Assembly (NCBI GenBank): GCA_964531165.1
Contig: CAZHEA010000010.1
Span: 1 to 58,177, forward strand
Length of the DNA stretch: 58,177 nucleotides
Reading direction: 5' to 3'
DNA from: SZUA-229 sp964531165
GTDB taxonomy: Bacteria > Pseudomonadota > Gammaproteobacteria > SZUA-229
Shown: piece by piece, positions 32,313 through 41,670 of the stretch
Layout of the letters: every line of letters begins with the position of its first letter
How positions within the stretch are numbered: the first letter of the stretch is position 1
The notes under the pieces: model-generated
Seen by the model: the letters and a program-made list of their open reading frames with translations, nothing else
Databases searched by the model: none
What the model was told of the DNA's origin: nothing
Position numbers and translations under genes: made by a program

Positions 32313-35234
32313 TTAGACAATGGCTCTTGACTTAAATGACATAGCAGTAAAAGAATGTTTAAATTCTGATTCGCCAATTTTTTCAATCGTACCGCGAGCT
32401 AATTTATAACGCGGACGCTGGCTTATTGGGTCTAGAATCCTGCCTGCCAATGAATTTGCTGCACCTTTACCGGAAGGTAAGTTAAAATAACTGCAGGTCA
32501 CGCCTTTTTTGATTGCATCAGTTACAATGGCAACCGCCTCAAAGCTGGCACTGGTGTACTCCACGTAACCATTCTTCTGCATTTCAGTAAATGTCATAGG
32601 TTTAACATCTTCCCAGCTCATGCCAATAGCTGAATCCAGGTCATGCATAATTGGGTCTCTTTCTTCCAGATCCGGACTCATTGATTCTTTATCTCTATCT
32701 ACAGGCTCTGGGCTTTGATCGCCGAAGTTCAGCATTTCATCATCCATTTCCAGTGCGTCATCACCCATTGAGCGAGAATCAATCCCAGGTTCACTGGTGT
32801 AGTCCTTATCTATCCTTTGCTGAAGTAAGTCTGGTGTTTGTTGATCCGCATTTGCATACAGAGGAATAATACCGCGTACCTTTGTATCGCTATCGCTTTT
32901 GCTATAACCGCCAACTTCAATTGGAATATTGTCATTTGAAATACGAACCATATCGCCACTTTCAATACCGCGTGCTTTAGCATCATCCGGATGAATTTCA
33001 AGAAAGTTATCAGGCCAGCGCTGTTTAATATAAGGGCGCCGCATCTGATCATCAAAACCTGACTGCCAGAATTCGTTAATACGTGCAGTTGTTACCCATA
33101 ACTCTTTACCTTTGGGTTCCATGAAATCGTAGTAATCTGCAAATAGTTCCCACGGAGCTTTTAATAAGTTTGCACGTCCGGTTTTAGTTTTAAATTTACG
33201 TAACCAACCCGGAGAAATAACGGTTAATCCATTTGGTGTGCCGGTTTTTAGTGTAGAATCGTGCAGTCGTTTTGTACCCACCAGTTTTCCATCTTCCCAG
33301 CGTACTGGAGCCTGAATACCTGTTGTTCCCATTTCGCGCAATACTTCATGGGCTTTTCGACCATGTGCACGGGCATATTCAACCAACGCGACATAACTGG
33401 TGCGACGACCTTTATTAAAAAAAGCGGCATCTTCAAACACTTCGTTACTGTCTTTCCAGTCAAAGCCGGAGAAGCCCATTCGTTGTGCAAACTTCTGTGC
33501 AATTTTCCAGTCCGGTAATGACTCACCCGGTGAGTCATAAAATTTTGAATATAAACGAATCCGGCGCTCTCCATTTGCGCGGGAGAAGTCTTCCTCACCC
33601 CAGGTCGCTGCGGGTAAAACAATATCTGCAAAATCGGTATTAATAGGTTTAACCGGATAGATATCCTGATCGACCATGACCATGCCACCGCTGTCCGCTC
33701 GTTTTTTAAATGTATCAATTATGTGTTGCTTATCAAGACGGTTAGGCTGATGCGGATTATCTCGAGTAAGCTTTTGAAATAAATCAATCATATGATCAGT
33801 AGCCACACCCGCATGTGTCCAGGTTGTGCCGATAACCCATGCAAACTTAACCCGGCCATCTTCAATCCAGCGATCTAAATCAATACCCTGTTTTCTCCAT
33901 CCTGGGAATTTTTCTGGGGTGGCGTGCTTGGGATATTTACCACCGGGCATCATGCCGCGCTGATGTCCACCAAAGCGCCCGATAACCTGACCTGGGCGAT
34001 TACCTGCACCGACGATTAAACCCAGTGCGGTTATGGATGCGGTATTTAAATAATTATTTGACCAGTAAAGGCCTTTTTCAAAACCAACTGATGTTTTCTT
34101 ACGCGTTCCATCTTCATTCGGCTTTGCCATCCACTCCGCGGCTAAATGGATTTTTTCTGCAGGAATGCCAGTCTTCTTTGCGGCATACTCAAGCTCAGCA
34201 AATTTATAACCGGTTATCCAGTCTTTATAATCCGCAAAGCCATCAGCCTGAAAAACTTCTTTATCTTCTTCGGTACGGTTGTTAATCCACTTATCAACAA
34301 ACTCTTTATCTTCCCAGCCATTTTCAACAATAATGCGTGAAATCGCGTGTAGTAAAAGTGTGTCGGTGCCCGGATTTATTTCCAGATATAAGCCACCGTT
34401 TTGTTCTGCATAGGCAATACCTGCGGTTTTACGTGGTACAACCGTAATCACTTTCATACCACCACGAATAGCAGGTAGAATGCGTTCATTAAAAATAATG
34501 GTTTTAGATTCAAACGGGTCGGTACCGGCAATGAATAGAACATCAGCCATACCCCAGTCTTCATACGACGGGCTAAAGTTATCTATACCGGCATCCGCCA
34601 TGCCCGGAGTATCCGGCCCGTGGCCGGTTGGTTGATCGTGTACTGCCCATGCCGGAGTTTCAATACCCTGAAATGCCAACTTGGTTAATGCATGTGTATT
34701 TTCCCAGTACTGGTATGAATACATTTTCATTGCCCATGCACTTTTACCGTAATTGTCGAGCACGTGTTCAGACACTTCTGCCATAATATCAATTGCATCA
34801 TCCCAGGAAACACGTTGTAGCTTTCCGTTAACCCGAATCATCGGGTACTTAAGACGATCTTTTGTCAATGTGTCTGGGTTGTAGCATTTTTTAGCAATGG
34901 TGCCACCACGAATACTATGATCACCACCAATGTTCGGACCCTGATTATCGCGATCACCTATAATCGTTACATGATGTGGCTTGCCATTTACTGAAACAAT
35001 ATTATGTTGATTCGGACTTGCCCAGACACCCGTCATAGTTGCAACTGGAAACTCTTCGCCATAGGCATTTTTATCCGCTGCAGGTGCACCATCTTTACCA
35101 ACCGGCCAGCGGTAAACTTTATAACCACAACCGGTGATACAGTAATCACAGGCGGTAGTGAAAACTTGCGCATCCTTTGGGGGTAAAGGTACTTTTTCTT
35201 CAGAGATATTGTGCGATTTATCTTTACTGCTCAT
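32313..35234 (-). CDS. AioA/IdrA-family molybdopterin oxidoreductase, catalytic subunit
   Basis: 973 residues, DMSO-reductase superfamily, closest in pattern to the arsenite oxidase large subunit AioA and iodate reductase IdrA. The cluster motif is C29-x2-C32-x3-C36 (CDYCITGCGYKVYRW). A further Cys117 (RGGTIAKKC) lies near where AioA has Ser99. By eye, AioA's His195, Arg419 and His423 correspond to His199 (AVHDQPTGH), Arg420 and His424 (GRFGGHQRG). AioA's Glu203 is not kept (Pro207). The C-terminus (DPISQRPRYKLARGTIEKIG) is of this family. An extra acidic stretch lies at about 781-882, making the protein longer than AioA (about 830). It has no Tat signal, as in AioA, and would be co-exported with the Rieske subunit. 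Shine-Dalgarno AGAGGA. Substrate unknown. Confidence 0.85.
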   Translation of the reverse strand: MSSKDKSHNISEEKVPLPPKDAQVFTTACDYCITGCGYKVYRWPVGKDGAPAADKNAYGEEFPVATMTGVWASPNQHNIVSVNGKPHHVTIIGDRDNQGPNIGGDHSIRGGTIAKKCYNPDTLTKDRLKYPMIRVNGKLQRVSWDDAIDIMAEVSEHVLDNYGKSAWAMKMYSYQYWENTHALTKLAFQGIETPAWAVHDQPTGHGPDTPGMADAGIDNFSPSYEDWGMADVLFIAGTDPFESKTIIFNERILPAIRGGMKVITVVPRKTAGIAYAEQNGGLYLEINPGTDTLLLHAISRIIVENGWEDKEFVDKWINNRTEEDKEVFQADGFADYKDWITGYKFAELEYAAKKTGIPAEKIHLAAEWMAKPNEDGTRKKTSVGFEKGLYWSNNYLNTASITALGLIVGAGNRPGQVIGRFGGHQRGMMPGGKYPKHATPEKFPGWRKQGIDLDRWIEDGRVKFAWVIGTTWTHAGVATDHMIDLFQKLTRDNPHQPNRLDKQHIIDTFKKRADSGGMVMVDQDIYPVKPINTDFADIVLPAATWGEEDFSRANGERRIRLYSKFYDSPGESLPDWKIAQKFAQRMGFSGFDWKDSNEVFEDAAFFNKGRRTSYVALVEYARAHGRKAHEVLREMGTTGIQAPVRWEDGKLVGTKRLHDSTLKTGTPNGLTVISPGWLRKFKTKTGRANLLKAPWELFADYYDFMEPKGKELWVTTARINEFWQSGFDDQMRRPYIKQRWPDNFLEIHPDDAKARGIESGDMVRISNDNIPIEVGGYSKSDSDTKVRGIIPLYANADQQTPDLLQQRIDKDYTSEPGIDSRSMGDDALEMDDEMLNFGDQSPEPVDRDKESMSPDLEERDPIMHDLDSAIGMSWEDVKPMTFTEMQKNGYVEYTSASFEAVAIVTDAIKKGVTCSYFNLPSGKGAANSLAGRILDPISQRPRYKLARGTIEKIGESEFKHSFTAMSFKSRAIV

Positions 35235-35249
35235 TTTTATATCCTCTGT

Positions 35250-35795
35250 TTAACTCAGGTTGTCGTGGTGACCATAAATCAGGCCGGTCACACCGATTGC
35301 ATAAACATTACCGCCGGAAACCTCGAGTCGTGCCTGCGGCAGCGCTTCGGTTGCATGTCCTGAAATAACCATGCCATGGCGAGTTAGATCAAACGTTGTT
35401 AAATGCAGAGGACAGGGGCCAATTGCTTTATGGCCTGCTTTGTAAGTACCATTTAATGGGCCACCCATATGGCTACACAAATTACTGAAAGCAACGATAT
35501 CCTTATCCGCGCCAATACCGCCGCCGGCTTCTTCACCTAGTTTTACAATAAAGAAAGATGAAACCGGGTTGTTGGGAGGGTATTGAAATTCAACAGGCTG
35601 GTCAGTTATAAGGTCTTTAAGCGAGACAATTTTTTTACGTGGATAATCTTTTACAGCAAGTTTTACTGCTGAAGCAATGCCGGGTATAGAAGACAATATT
35701 ATGGCGCTGCTACCTGCCAGCAGAAAGCTTCTGCGAGTCATGCATAAATGCTCGGTTTCAGACTGCTTAGATTCGGTTTTTATTTCAATCTCCAT
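35250..35795 (-). CDS. Tat-exported Rieske [2Fe-2S] subunit (AioB/IdrB-like)
   Basis: 181 residues (start ATG at 35795; another ATG directly before it is too close to the Shine-Dalgarno GGAGG). A twin-arginine signal, TRRSFLLAGSSAIILSS, sits near residue 21. The Rieske ligands are C108-S-H110 (NLCSHMGGP) and C129-P-L-H132 (GPCPLHLTTFD). The two extra cysteines that form a disulfide in bc1-type Rieske proteins are absent (Gly and Leu instead), which usually means a lower potential. The small size and position just before the large subunit (15 bases) are those of AioB/IdrB. It should pass electrons between the molybdenum subunit and a periplasmic carrier. Confidence 0.9.
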   Translation of the reverse strand: MEIEIKTESKQSETEHLCMTRRSFLLAGSSAIILSSIPGIASAVKLAVKDYPRKKIVSLKDLITDQPVEFQYPPNNPVSSFFIVKLGEEAGGGIGADKDIVAFSNLCSHMGGPLNGTYKAGHKAIGPCPLHLTTFDLTRHGMVISGHATEALPQARLEVSGGNVYAIGVTGLIYGHHDNLS

Positions 35796-35870
35796 CATGC
35801 CTCCAGTATGTGCACTATTACCAATGGATTGAGTAGCCGGCTTAGTCGGCCATGTAATACATCTTACTCG

Positions 35871-35890
35871 AATAAGGGGTAACCCTTATT
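35871..35890. promoter_or_regulatory. Operator candidate A upstream of the Rieske/molybdoenzyme operon
   Basis: AATAAGGGGTAACCCTTATT: perfect 8-bp arms around GTAA, 76 bases before the Rieske start. Related palindromes lie upstream of the 41.6-kb porin and the multicopper oxidase. A 13-base element, CATTTGTCACATT (35931-35943), upstream of it in the direction of transcription is repeated exactly at the oxidase promoter. This is all that I can name in the 316-base gap apart from the terminator below. Confidence 0.6.
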
Positions 35891-36045
35891 TAAGTAGGAA
35901 TATATACTTCAAAAACCATTTTGTAAGTAGCATTTGTCACATTAAAAGAGTTTATTTAGAGGTTTTGTAGAAATATCTAAGATAAGAGGTGTTAAATAAC
36001 AGAAATCTAAGTTGTTTATAGGAATGTATATGCAGGGCTGATCAT

Positions 36046-36072
36046 AAAAAAACCGGCTGACAGGCCGGTTTT
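36046..36072 (-). terminator. Rho-independent terminator after the response regulator gene
   Basis: Stem AAAACCGGC / GCCGGTTTT with a 6-base loop; on the minus strand the second arm runs into seven T. It ends the kinase/regulator transcript and separates it from the Rieske promoter. Confidence 0.85.
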
Positions 36073-36114
36073 GAATTTAGGTGAATAATGTAGCGGAAGA
36101 GTAAAGCTCTGATT

Positions 36115-36723
36115 TTAGCTGTTATTAGTATTGATAATCATCTGTACGAGTTCAGGTAATGAATTAGCCTGCATTTTTTCCATAACTCTTGCACGGTGTA
36201 TTTCAACTGTTTTTACACTAATACCGCAAATTTTTGCAATTTCCTTGTTAGGGGCGCCCTTGACCATAAGTTCCATTATCTCTTTTTCACGGGGTGTGAG
36301 TAAACTAATGCACTTAATGACAGGAGCCAGCTCCGCGTCTTTTTTACGATTAATGGCGTCTTTTTCCAGTGCTAATTGAATACTATCTAATAGCTCCTGA
36401 TCTCTAAACGGTTTTTCAAGAAATATCTGAGCGCCTTGCTGCATGGCCTTTACTGCCATAGGTACATCACCGTGTCCGCTGATAATTATTATAGGGATGA
36501 TGATTTTTTCATCCTGCATTTTACTCTGTAGTTGTAAGCCGCTCATTCCTGGTAAGCGAACATCAAGAATCAGGCAGCCGGGCATAGATTGGTCATAGCT
36601 ATCAAGGAACTCCTGAGCAGAAGCAAAAGTTTTAACCGGGTGGCCAATGGTTTCTATTAACCAGCTTAAAGAGTCCCGCATAGCGGAATCATCATCAACT
36701 ATAAAAATAGTAGGTTCTGTCAT
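36115..36723 (-). CDS. FixJ/NarL-type response regulator
   Basis: 202 residues. The receiver domain (about 1-120) has acidic pocket Asp10-Asp11, phospho-acceptor Asp54 (LILDVRLPGMSG) and Lys in EKPF (about 104). A LuxR-type helix-turn-helix (about 138-198) reads LTPREKEIMELMVKGAPNKE then IAKICGISVKTVEIHRARVMEKM. This is the FixJ/StyR/TodT layout. It is fed by the kinase 55 bases upstream. With the Rieske operon next downstream and a palindrome in that promoter, it is the best candidate for the operon's activator. AioR, by contrast, is of the NtrC type, so the wiring differs from arsenite oxidation. Confidence 0.92.
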   Translation of the reverse strand: MTEPTIFIVDDDSAMRDSLSWLIETIGHPVKTFASAQEFLDSYDQSMPGCLILDVRLPGMSGLQLQSKMQDEKIIIPIIIISGHGDVPMAVKAMQQGAQIFLEKPFRDQELLDSIQLALEKDAINRKKDAELAPVIKCISLLTPREKEIMELMVKGAPNKEIAKICGISVKTVEIHRARVMEKMQANSLPELVQMIINTNNS

Positions 36724-36778
36724 TTTTGTTATAAATCCTTAAATACTAATAATGCTAGATAATGTATATATTATTTTA

Positions 36779-39136
36779 TTAATTCATTTTAGTCGAGCCT
36801 GAATTTGCATCGGCTAACGGTAAAGTAAAGCAGAACTGTGAGCCTGTATCCGTGCCGGGTTGATACCAGAGTGTACCATTATGCTCTTCAATTATTGAGC
36901 GGCATATAGACAGGCCCATGCCCAAACCCTCAGATTTAGTCGTAAAATAAGTATCAAAAATTTTATGCTGGTTTTCATTGAGCACGCCATCACCCGAATC
37001 AATAACAATGACTCGTGCAAAGCCACTATCATCCTGAATGCTTGTTATTTGTAAGTTACGCTTTGATACTTCAAGTTGTGATATAGCGTCATAGGCATTA
37101 CGAATTAAATTTACCAATACCTGCTCTATTTGTAAAATATCAACATTAACCATTAGAGGCATGTCATTAAGAATCAGTTCAGGTTTAGGTGATATGTTTT
37201 GCTGACTAATTAATACCAGACTAACTGATTTGTGAATAAGTTCATTTATATTTACGGTTTCACGATGAAATGATTCTCGACGAGCAAAGCCGCGCATTTT
37301 TCGAATGATATCACCCGCACGATCAACCTGAACTATGGCTGATTTTACCGCCTTTGTAATATCTTTGCAGGTTTCGACACCCGGCTCAGAGCGTCGCAGA
37401 CTACCCTGTAAATATAAAGACATTGCAGCCAGAGGTTGATTTAACTCATGGGCTATACCAGCTGCCATTTCACCCATAATACTGAGTCGACCTACATGCG
37501 CCATTTCAGCCAGACGTTGTTGTCTCTCTAATTCATTTGCCAGTCGTTCACTTATATCGACAACCAGGCCTGTGTACAATAACTGTCCATCGATAACTGT
37601 TTTACTAATTTTAATTGAAACTGGCAAAAGTGTCTGGTTCTTACACAGGATGTCAATTTCATAGCCTTCAATACCTGAAGAGGAGCGAGTGCTAAAGTGA
37701 TCATATTGATATAGAATAAATAATTCATGATAATAGTCACGTGTATTTTCTGGAATTAATGCAAGCACATTTTTGCCGAGCATCTCAGTCGAGTGATATC
37801 CGAATAAGTTTTCAGCTGCCGCGTTAAATGTTTCAATTATTCCATTTTTTTCTATGGTAATAATGGCTTCAGCTGCATTATCCAGTATATTAATTAAACG
37901 TTGTTGTCTGGAGTTAACCTGCTGACGCATATCATGAAATGCATCAGTTAGAATATTGATTTCTTTTGCTGACGTATACTTTTCGAGTATTGTCGGGTAG
38001 CCGGATGCTTCATCTTTTAAAGCCAGAGCGACTTTTCGAATAGGTGATAGAATGGTCTTATCAAACATAATGTAGCCAAAAAGAACCAGCATAGAGCATA
38101 TAATAAGCAGTACCCAGAGAGAATTGGACAACTGACGGGCAAGTGACGTTAGTTCACTCATAGATATTAGCCAGTTATTTTCTTCTTTTTGATGTAAAAG
38201 CTGCAGTGATGTGTCGAGTTTTGTAAATGCAGGTCGTAAATAGTCTGCAAGAAGCAACAGGTCCTGACGCCAACGCGGTGAGCGCAAAAGAATAATGGCG
38301 TCTTGATATTGTTTGATTGCACCATTAACTTTACTTGTCATTACTAACAAATCGTTTTCTACTTCTAGAGGCAGCTCATTATTGTTTTGCAATATAGTAA
38401 GCTGGTTTATATTGTCCTGTATTCTTTTCATATAAATTTGTACATTGTATACGCGCTGCTCGAAAGCGGGCTGCCATGCACCGGTAAAAATGCCAAATCG
38501 AACAGCAACAAGCAGACGAAATTCAGCCATTAAGCGAACCCAGGTATAACGAGTATCAATAAATAACTGCTTTAGCTTATGAGCCGGGTAGTCATCAGGC
38601 GAGGTGTCAAGCGTTGCTACACTATCAATAGCCGAAAGTATTTCCCCATTTTTATCTGATATTGATAACATAATGGTTGTAAAAGGGAATGTTTGTTCGG
38701 CATCCAGACGTACGCGAATTATTTTTACTAATTCACTTTTTAGTGCCTCAATATCAAAATCAAGGCTGATAGTACTTTCAATAGATGTATTTTTTTTTCT
38801 TTGCTGTTGACTTAATTTGAGGCTTTCATAACTATCATTAAAGTTTATAAGGGTTTCATTATAAAGCTGATAGTTTTGAGCATCCGGTTGAATGAGAAAC
38901 TCCAGTAGTGCATATTTAACATCCTGATATAACACAGTAAAATCGTGAATCGTATTTTCAACAGATGCCTGATCCTTCATCTTCTGCTGATGTCTGCTGG
39001 TGACATTCTGAACGGTATACCAGCCAAGCATAGCCGTAATCGCGAGCATTAAAAACAGTGATATTGCGATAAAAACATACCGGCCGCGCAATGTGTCAGG
39101 AAAAAAGGCTTTAATTATATGAGTCAATGTATTCAT
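36779..39136 (-). CDS. PAS-domain sensor histidine kinase 1
   Basis: 785 residues. TM1 (about 20-40), a helical periplasmic domain of about 295 residues, TM2 (about 338-357), HAMP (358-410), PAS (about 412-530, NILDNAAEAIITIEKNGIIE), then HisKA with His563 in MAAGIAHELNQPLAA, and an HATPase with NLIRNAYDA, DSGDGV and GLGMGLSICRSI. The kinase core is of the FixL/DctS/TodS type (HELNQPL). It and the kinase upstream share this core closely (MGEMA-x-G-[IL]-AHELNQPLAA-[MI]-SLYLQG). It lies 55 bases before the regulator gene and is its natural partner. Confidence 0.9.
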   Translation of the reverse strand: MNTLTHIIKAFFPDTLRGRYVFIAISLFLMLAITAMLGWYTVQNVTSRHQQKMKDQASVENTIHDFTVLYQDVKYALLEFLIQPDAQNYQLYNETLINFNDSYESLKLSQQQRKKNTSIESTISLDFDIEALKSELVKIIRVRLDAEQTFPFTTIMLSISDKNGEILSAIDSVATLDTSPDDYPAHKLKQLFIDTRYTWVRLMAEFRLLVAVRFGIFTGAWQPAFEQRVYNVQIYMKRIQDNINQLTILQNNNELPLEVENDLLVMTSKVNGAIKQYQDAIILLRSPRWRQDLLLLADYLRPAFTKLDTSLQLLHQKEENNWLISMSELTSLARQLSNSLWVLLIICSMLVLFGYIMFDKTILSPIRKVALALKDEASGYPTILEKYTSAKEINILTDAFHDMRQQVNSRQQRLINILDNAAEAIITIEKNGIIETFNAAAENLFGYHSTEMLGKNVLALIPENTRDYYHELFILYQYDHFSTRSSSGIEGYEIDILCKNQTLLPVSIKISKTVIDGQLLYTGLVVDISERLANELERQQRLAEMAHVGRLSIMGEMAAGIAHELNQPLAAMSLYLQGSLRRSEPGVETCKDITKAVKSAIVQVDRAGDIIRKMRGFARRESFHRETVNINELIHKSVSLVLISQQNISPKPELILNDMPLMVNVDILQIEQVLVNLIRNAYDAISQLEVSKRNLQITSIQDDSGFARVIVIDSGDGVLNENQHKIFDTYFTTKSEGLGMGLSICRSIIEEHNGTLWYQPGTDTGSQFCFTLPLADANSGSTKMN

Positions 39137-39403
39137 CAGGAAATAATAATTACAATAATCTTAACATATTCAATTAGATGTTTTTTTTACAGCTGTACTA
39201 AAATAGTGTGTTATTAACATATTTAACATATTTAAAATATTTATCAACGGCTGATATATCAAGTGATGAACACGTTATTAGTTGAAGGTGCCATAATAAA
39301 ATTAAATGCTGGTGTTATGAAATTAGTGCAATAAAAGTTTATATACTAACCAATAGTGAGGAATGCAGATCTGCTAGCGGTAACTATAGAACATGAGGTT
39401 TGA

Positions 39404-41212
39404 TTAACTGGCAAATAATGGAAGTTTGAAGCAGAATTCTGCTCCCTGATTATCTCCCTGCCGGTAAAATAGTGTGCCATTGTGTTCCGCAATGATTGAT
39501 TTACAAATTGAAAGTCCCATTCCCAGACCATCACTTTTTGTAGTGTAATAAGTTTCAAATATTCTGTTAATGTTTTCTGTTGAAACCCCATTTCCAGAGT
39601 CTGCAATGCAAACTTCAACATAATTCTGAGAGTCTTTGTCGGTAGATATACTTAGAGTTGGGTTCTTTATGTTCTGATCATTCATTGCCTCAAATGCATT
39701 TCGAATTAAATTGACCAGCACCTGTTCGATTTGCAGGCTATCAACTTTTACCTGTAATGCCGTTTGTGTTAATGACAGCTGGGGCTGTAGCATTGAGTAT
39801 TTTTGATCGAGTAAAACAAAAGTAATTGAGCGTTGTATTAATTTGTTTATATCTTCAACTTTATAATCAAACTTTTCATTTTCTTTATGAGAAAATTCTT
39901 TTATTCGTCGAATAATGCCAGCAGCACGTTTTGCTTGTTCATCAGCAGATTTTACTGCATTTATAATCTCATGGTTTATGTTTTCGTCTGAGCTACTGCG
40001 ACGTAAGCAGCCCTGTAAATATAAGCTGATAGCAGCTAGTGGCTGGTTAAGTTCATGCGCTAGTCCTGTCGCCATCTCTCCCATAATATTCAGACGGCCA
40101 GCATGATTTAACTGGATGTAGTGTTGTTGACGTTGTCTTTCATTTTTTATACGCTCGCGTATATCCCGAATTAAAATAAGAAATAAACTTTGGTTGTCGT
40201 GTTCTAACTGATTTATATGGGCCTCAACAGGAATTTTATTGTTATTGATATCAAATGCGGTCATTTCACAAAAACGTTCGGACGTGGGTTTGTTAATGTT
40301 TTTCTTTAGCTCATCAAAATTAATTATTTTGAAAATGTTGGTTTCAATTATTCTGTTTATATTATATCCAAAAATATGATTTACTGCGTTGTTTGCGGAC
40401 TCAATGTTTCCATTGGAGTCGCATACGATTACGGCGTCGGCAATATTGTTTAGCATGATGCGTATTCTTTTTTCTTTATCGGCTAATTGCTTGCCTCGGT
40501 TAACCAGTTTGTTACGCATGATTTCAAGACTATGTGATAATGTTTTCACCTCGTATACATTTGAGTTGATATAGAACTGTTCATCTAATTTTCCTGAGGA
40601 TATTTTATTGGCACCATTTGTTAAATTACGCAACGGTTGAGTAAAAACTCTATCTATAATTCCGATAAAGATAAGTACAATGAATATGTAAGCGACTGAT
40701 ATTATGATGCCGACTCGATCAAGCTTGTTTATTTCATCTACTGTAAGTGATTCATCAAATGCCATTTGTAACATGCCGGCATAATTTCCATCATCTGATG
40801 ATAGCGAGCTATTTATATAATATAAGGTGTCAAAGTTTTCGCCGAAAAAGAAGTCTTCTTTTAATATTGACTGTGCCTGTTCTGATTCGGGAATATTTTC
40901 AGGGTAAATTATAATTCCTGAAGGGTTCTTAATAACAATAGAAACAGGCTGTCCACCGGTCAGTATGCTGTCAATTAAATGTGATAAATGTTGCGGGTTT
41001 CCTTGCTGTAGTGCATTGCTTATTAAATCGGCTATTCGGTGATTGTCGGTGCGTATGTGATCAATGAACTGTTCAGTGTAGTTGTTCTTAACCAGCAGTA
41101 ATATAGAGTAAAATGGAATAGCAAGCAGCAGAAGGTGTAGGCTAAGCATAGCTATTAACAACCTTCCTGATAAACTATCAGACCATGATTTTAGTTTGTT
41201 CCAGATGTCCAT
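39404..41212 (-). CDS. PAS-domain sensor histidine kinase 2
   Basis: 602 residues. TM1 (about 18-41), a periplasmic domain of about 125 residues, TM2 (about 167-187), HAMP (188-240), PAS (about 248-355, MLNNIADAVIVCDSNGNIES), HisKA with His386 in ATGLAHELNQPLAA, and HATPase with NLIRNAFEA, DSGNGV and GLGMGLSICKSI. Its start overlaps the end of the PstS-like gene by 22 bases and has a good Shine-Dalgarno (AGGAGAT), showing translational coupling. No second response regulator is adjacent, so it may converge on the FixJ-type protein together with kinase 1. A 267-base AT-rich gap separates the two kinase genes. Confidence 0.9.
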   Translation of the reverse strand: MDIWNKLKSWSDSLSGRLLIAMLSLHLLLLAIPFYSILLLVKNNYTEQFIDHIRTDNHRIADLISNALQQGNPQHLSHLIDSILTGGQPVSIVIKNPSGIIIYPENIPESEQAQSILKEDFFFGENFDTLYYINSSLSSDDGNYAGMLQMAFDESLTVDEINKLDRVGIIISVAYIFIVLIFIGIIDRVFTQPLRNLTNGANKISSGKLDEQFYINSNVYEVKTLSHSLEIMRNKLVNRGKQLADKEKRIRIMLNNIADAVIVCDSNGNIESANNAVNHIFGYNINRIIETNIFKIINFDELKKNINKPTSERFCEMTAFDINNNKIPVEAHINQLEHDNQSLFLILIRDIRERIKNERQRQQHYIQLNHAGRLNIMGEMATGLAHELNQPLAAISLYLQGCLRRSSSDENINHEIINAVKSADEQAKRAAGIIRRIKEFSHKENEKFDYKVEDINKLIQRSITFVLLDQKYSMLQPQLSLTQTALQVKVDSLQIEQVLVNLIRNAFEAMNDQNIKNPTLSISTDKDSQNYVEVCIADSGNGVSTENINRIFETYYTTKSDGLGMGLSICKSIIAEHNGTLFYRQGDNQGAEFCFKLPLFAS

Positions 41213-41670
41213 ATCTCCTGTACAATATTCGGTTTTGATTCTTCGGGTATGTCGTCCTTAAATATAAAACTAATGGCAGTAGGGTTAGCTTTTATTTCTA
41301 GTAATAGCTCATTTATATCAGTATGAATTTTGGGAGGTGTGACTCCCTGACGATACAGGCTTGAGACCAATACCCGTTCATAGCGTTTATGCGACATTCC
41401 GAGAGCAGACTGCAAAAAAACCTGATAGCAAAAATCACTTTTTTTATTTATTAATGGCGTTAAAGCTTTACCGGCGCGGTAAACTGCTACGCCTAAAAAC
41501 AACTGTTTTATCTCGTTTTTTGTCAAAGGCGCTATATTTGTTTTATGATTAGTTATTATTAGTAGTTGTCTGTGTTGTGCAACAGATATGTTAATATCAA
41601 AAATTAACAGGGTAATGAATAAAAATATTAACTTATATAGCTTTATGTTCACGGGTAAACCAGGCTCCAT
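41191..41670 (-). CDS. Small PstS-like periplasmic protein coupled to kinase 2
   Basis: 159 residues. A signal peptide (about 8-28, KLYKLIFLFITLLIFDINIS) precedes a single PstS-like lobe: LLIITNHKTNIAPLTKNEIK, QLFLGVAVYRAG, then TAISFIF near the end. It is a distant relative of the protein at 22.7 kb (shared pattern [LI]-[TD]-K-x-x-[IV]-K-x-x-[FY]-L-G). The gene overlaps both neighbours by 22 bases, porin upstream and kinase 2 downstream. This makes it the likely periplasmic ligand-sensing partner of the kinase, in the manner of AioX with AioS but from a different fold family. Ligand unknown. Confidence 0.7.
   Translation of the reverse strand: MEPGLPVNIKLYKLIFLFITLLIFDINISVAQHRQLLIITNHKTNIAPLTKNEIKQLFLGVAVYRAGKALTPLINKKSDFCYQVFLQSALGMSHKRYERVLVSSLYRQGVTPPKIHTDINELLLEIKANPTAISFIFKDDIPEESKPNIVQEIWTSGTN

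Noticed and set aside
32313..35795. Calling the enzyme arsenite oxidase (aioBA)
   Set aside because: The family is right but one substrate residue is not matched by eye, a fourth cysteine may be present, the protein is longer, and aioX, NtrC-type aioR and a cytochrome are absent.
32313..35795. Calling the enzyme iodate reductase (idrAB)
   Set aside because: Possible on family grounds, but the di-heme peroxidases idrP1 and idrP2 that normally follow are not in the window. Left as a family-level call.
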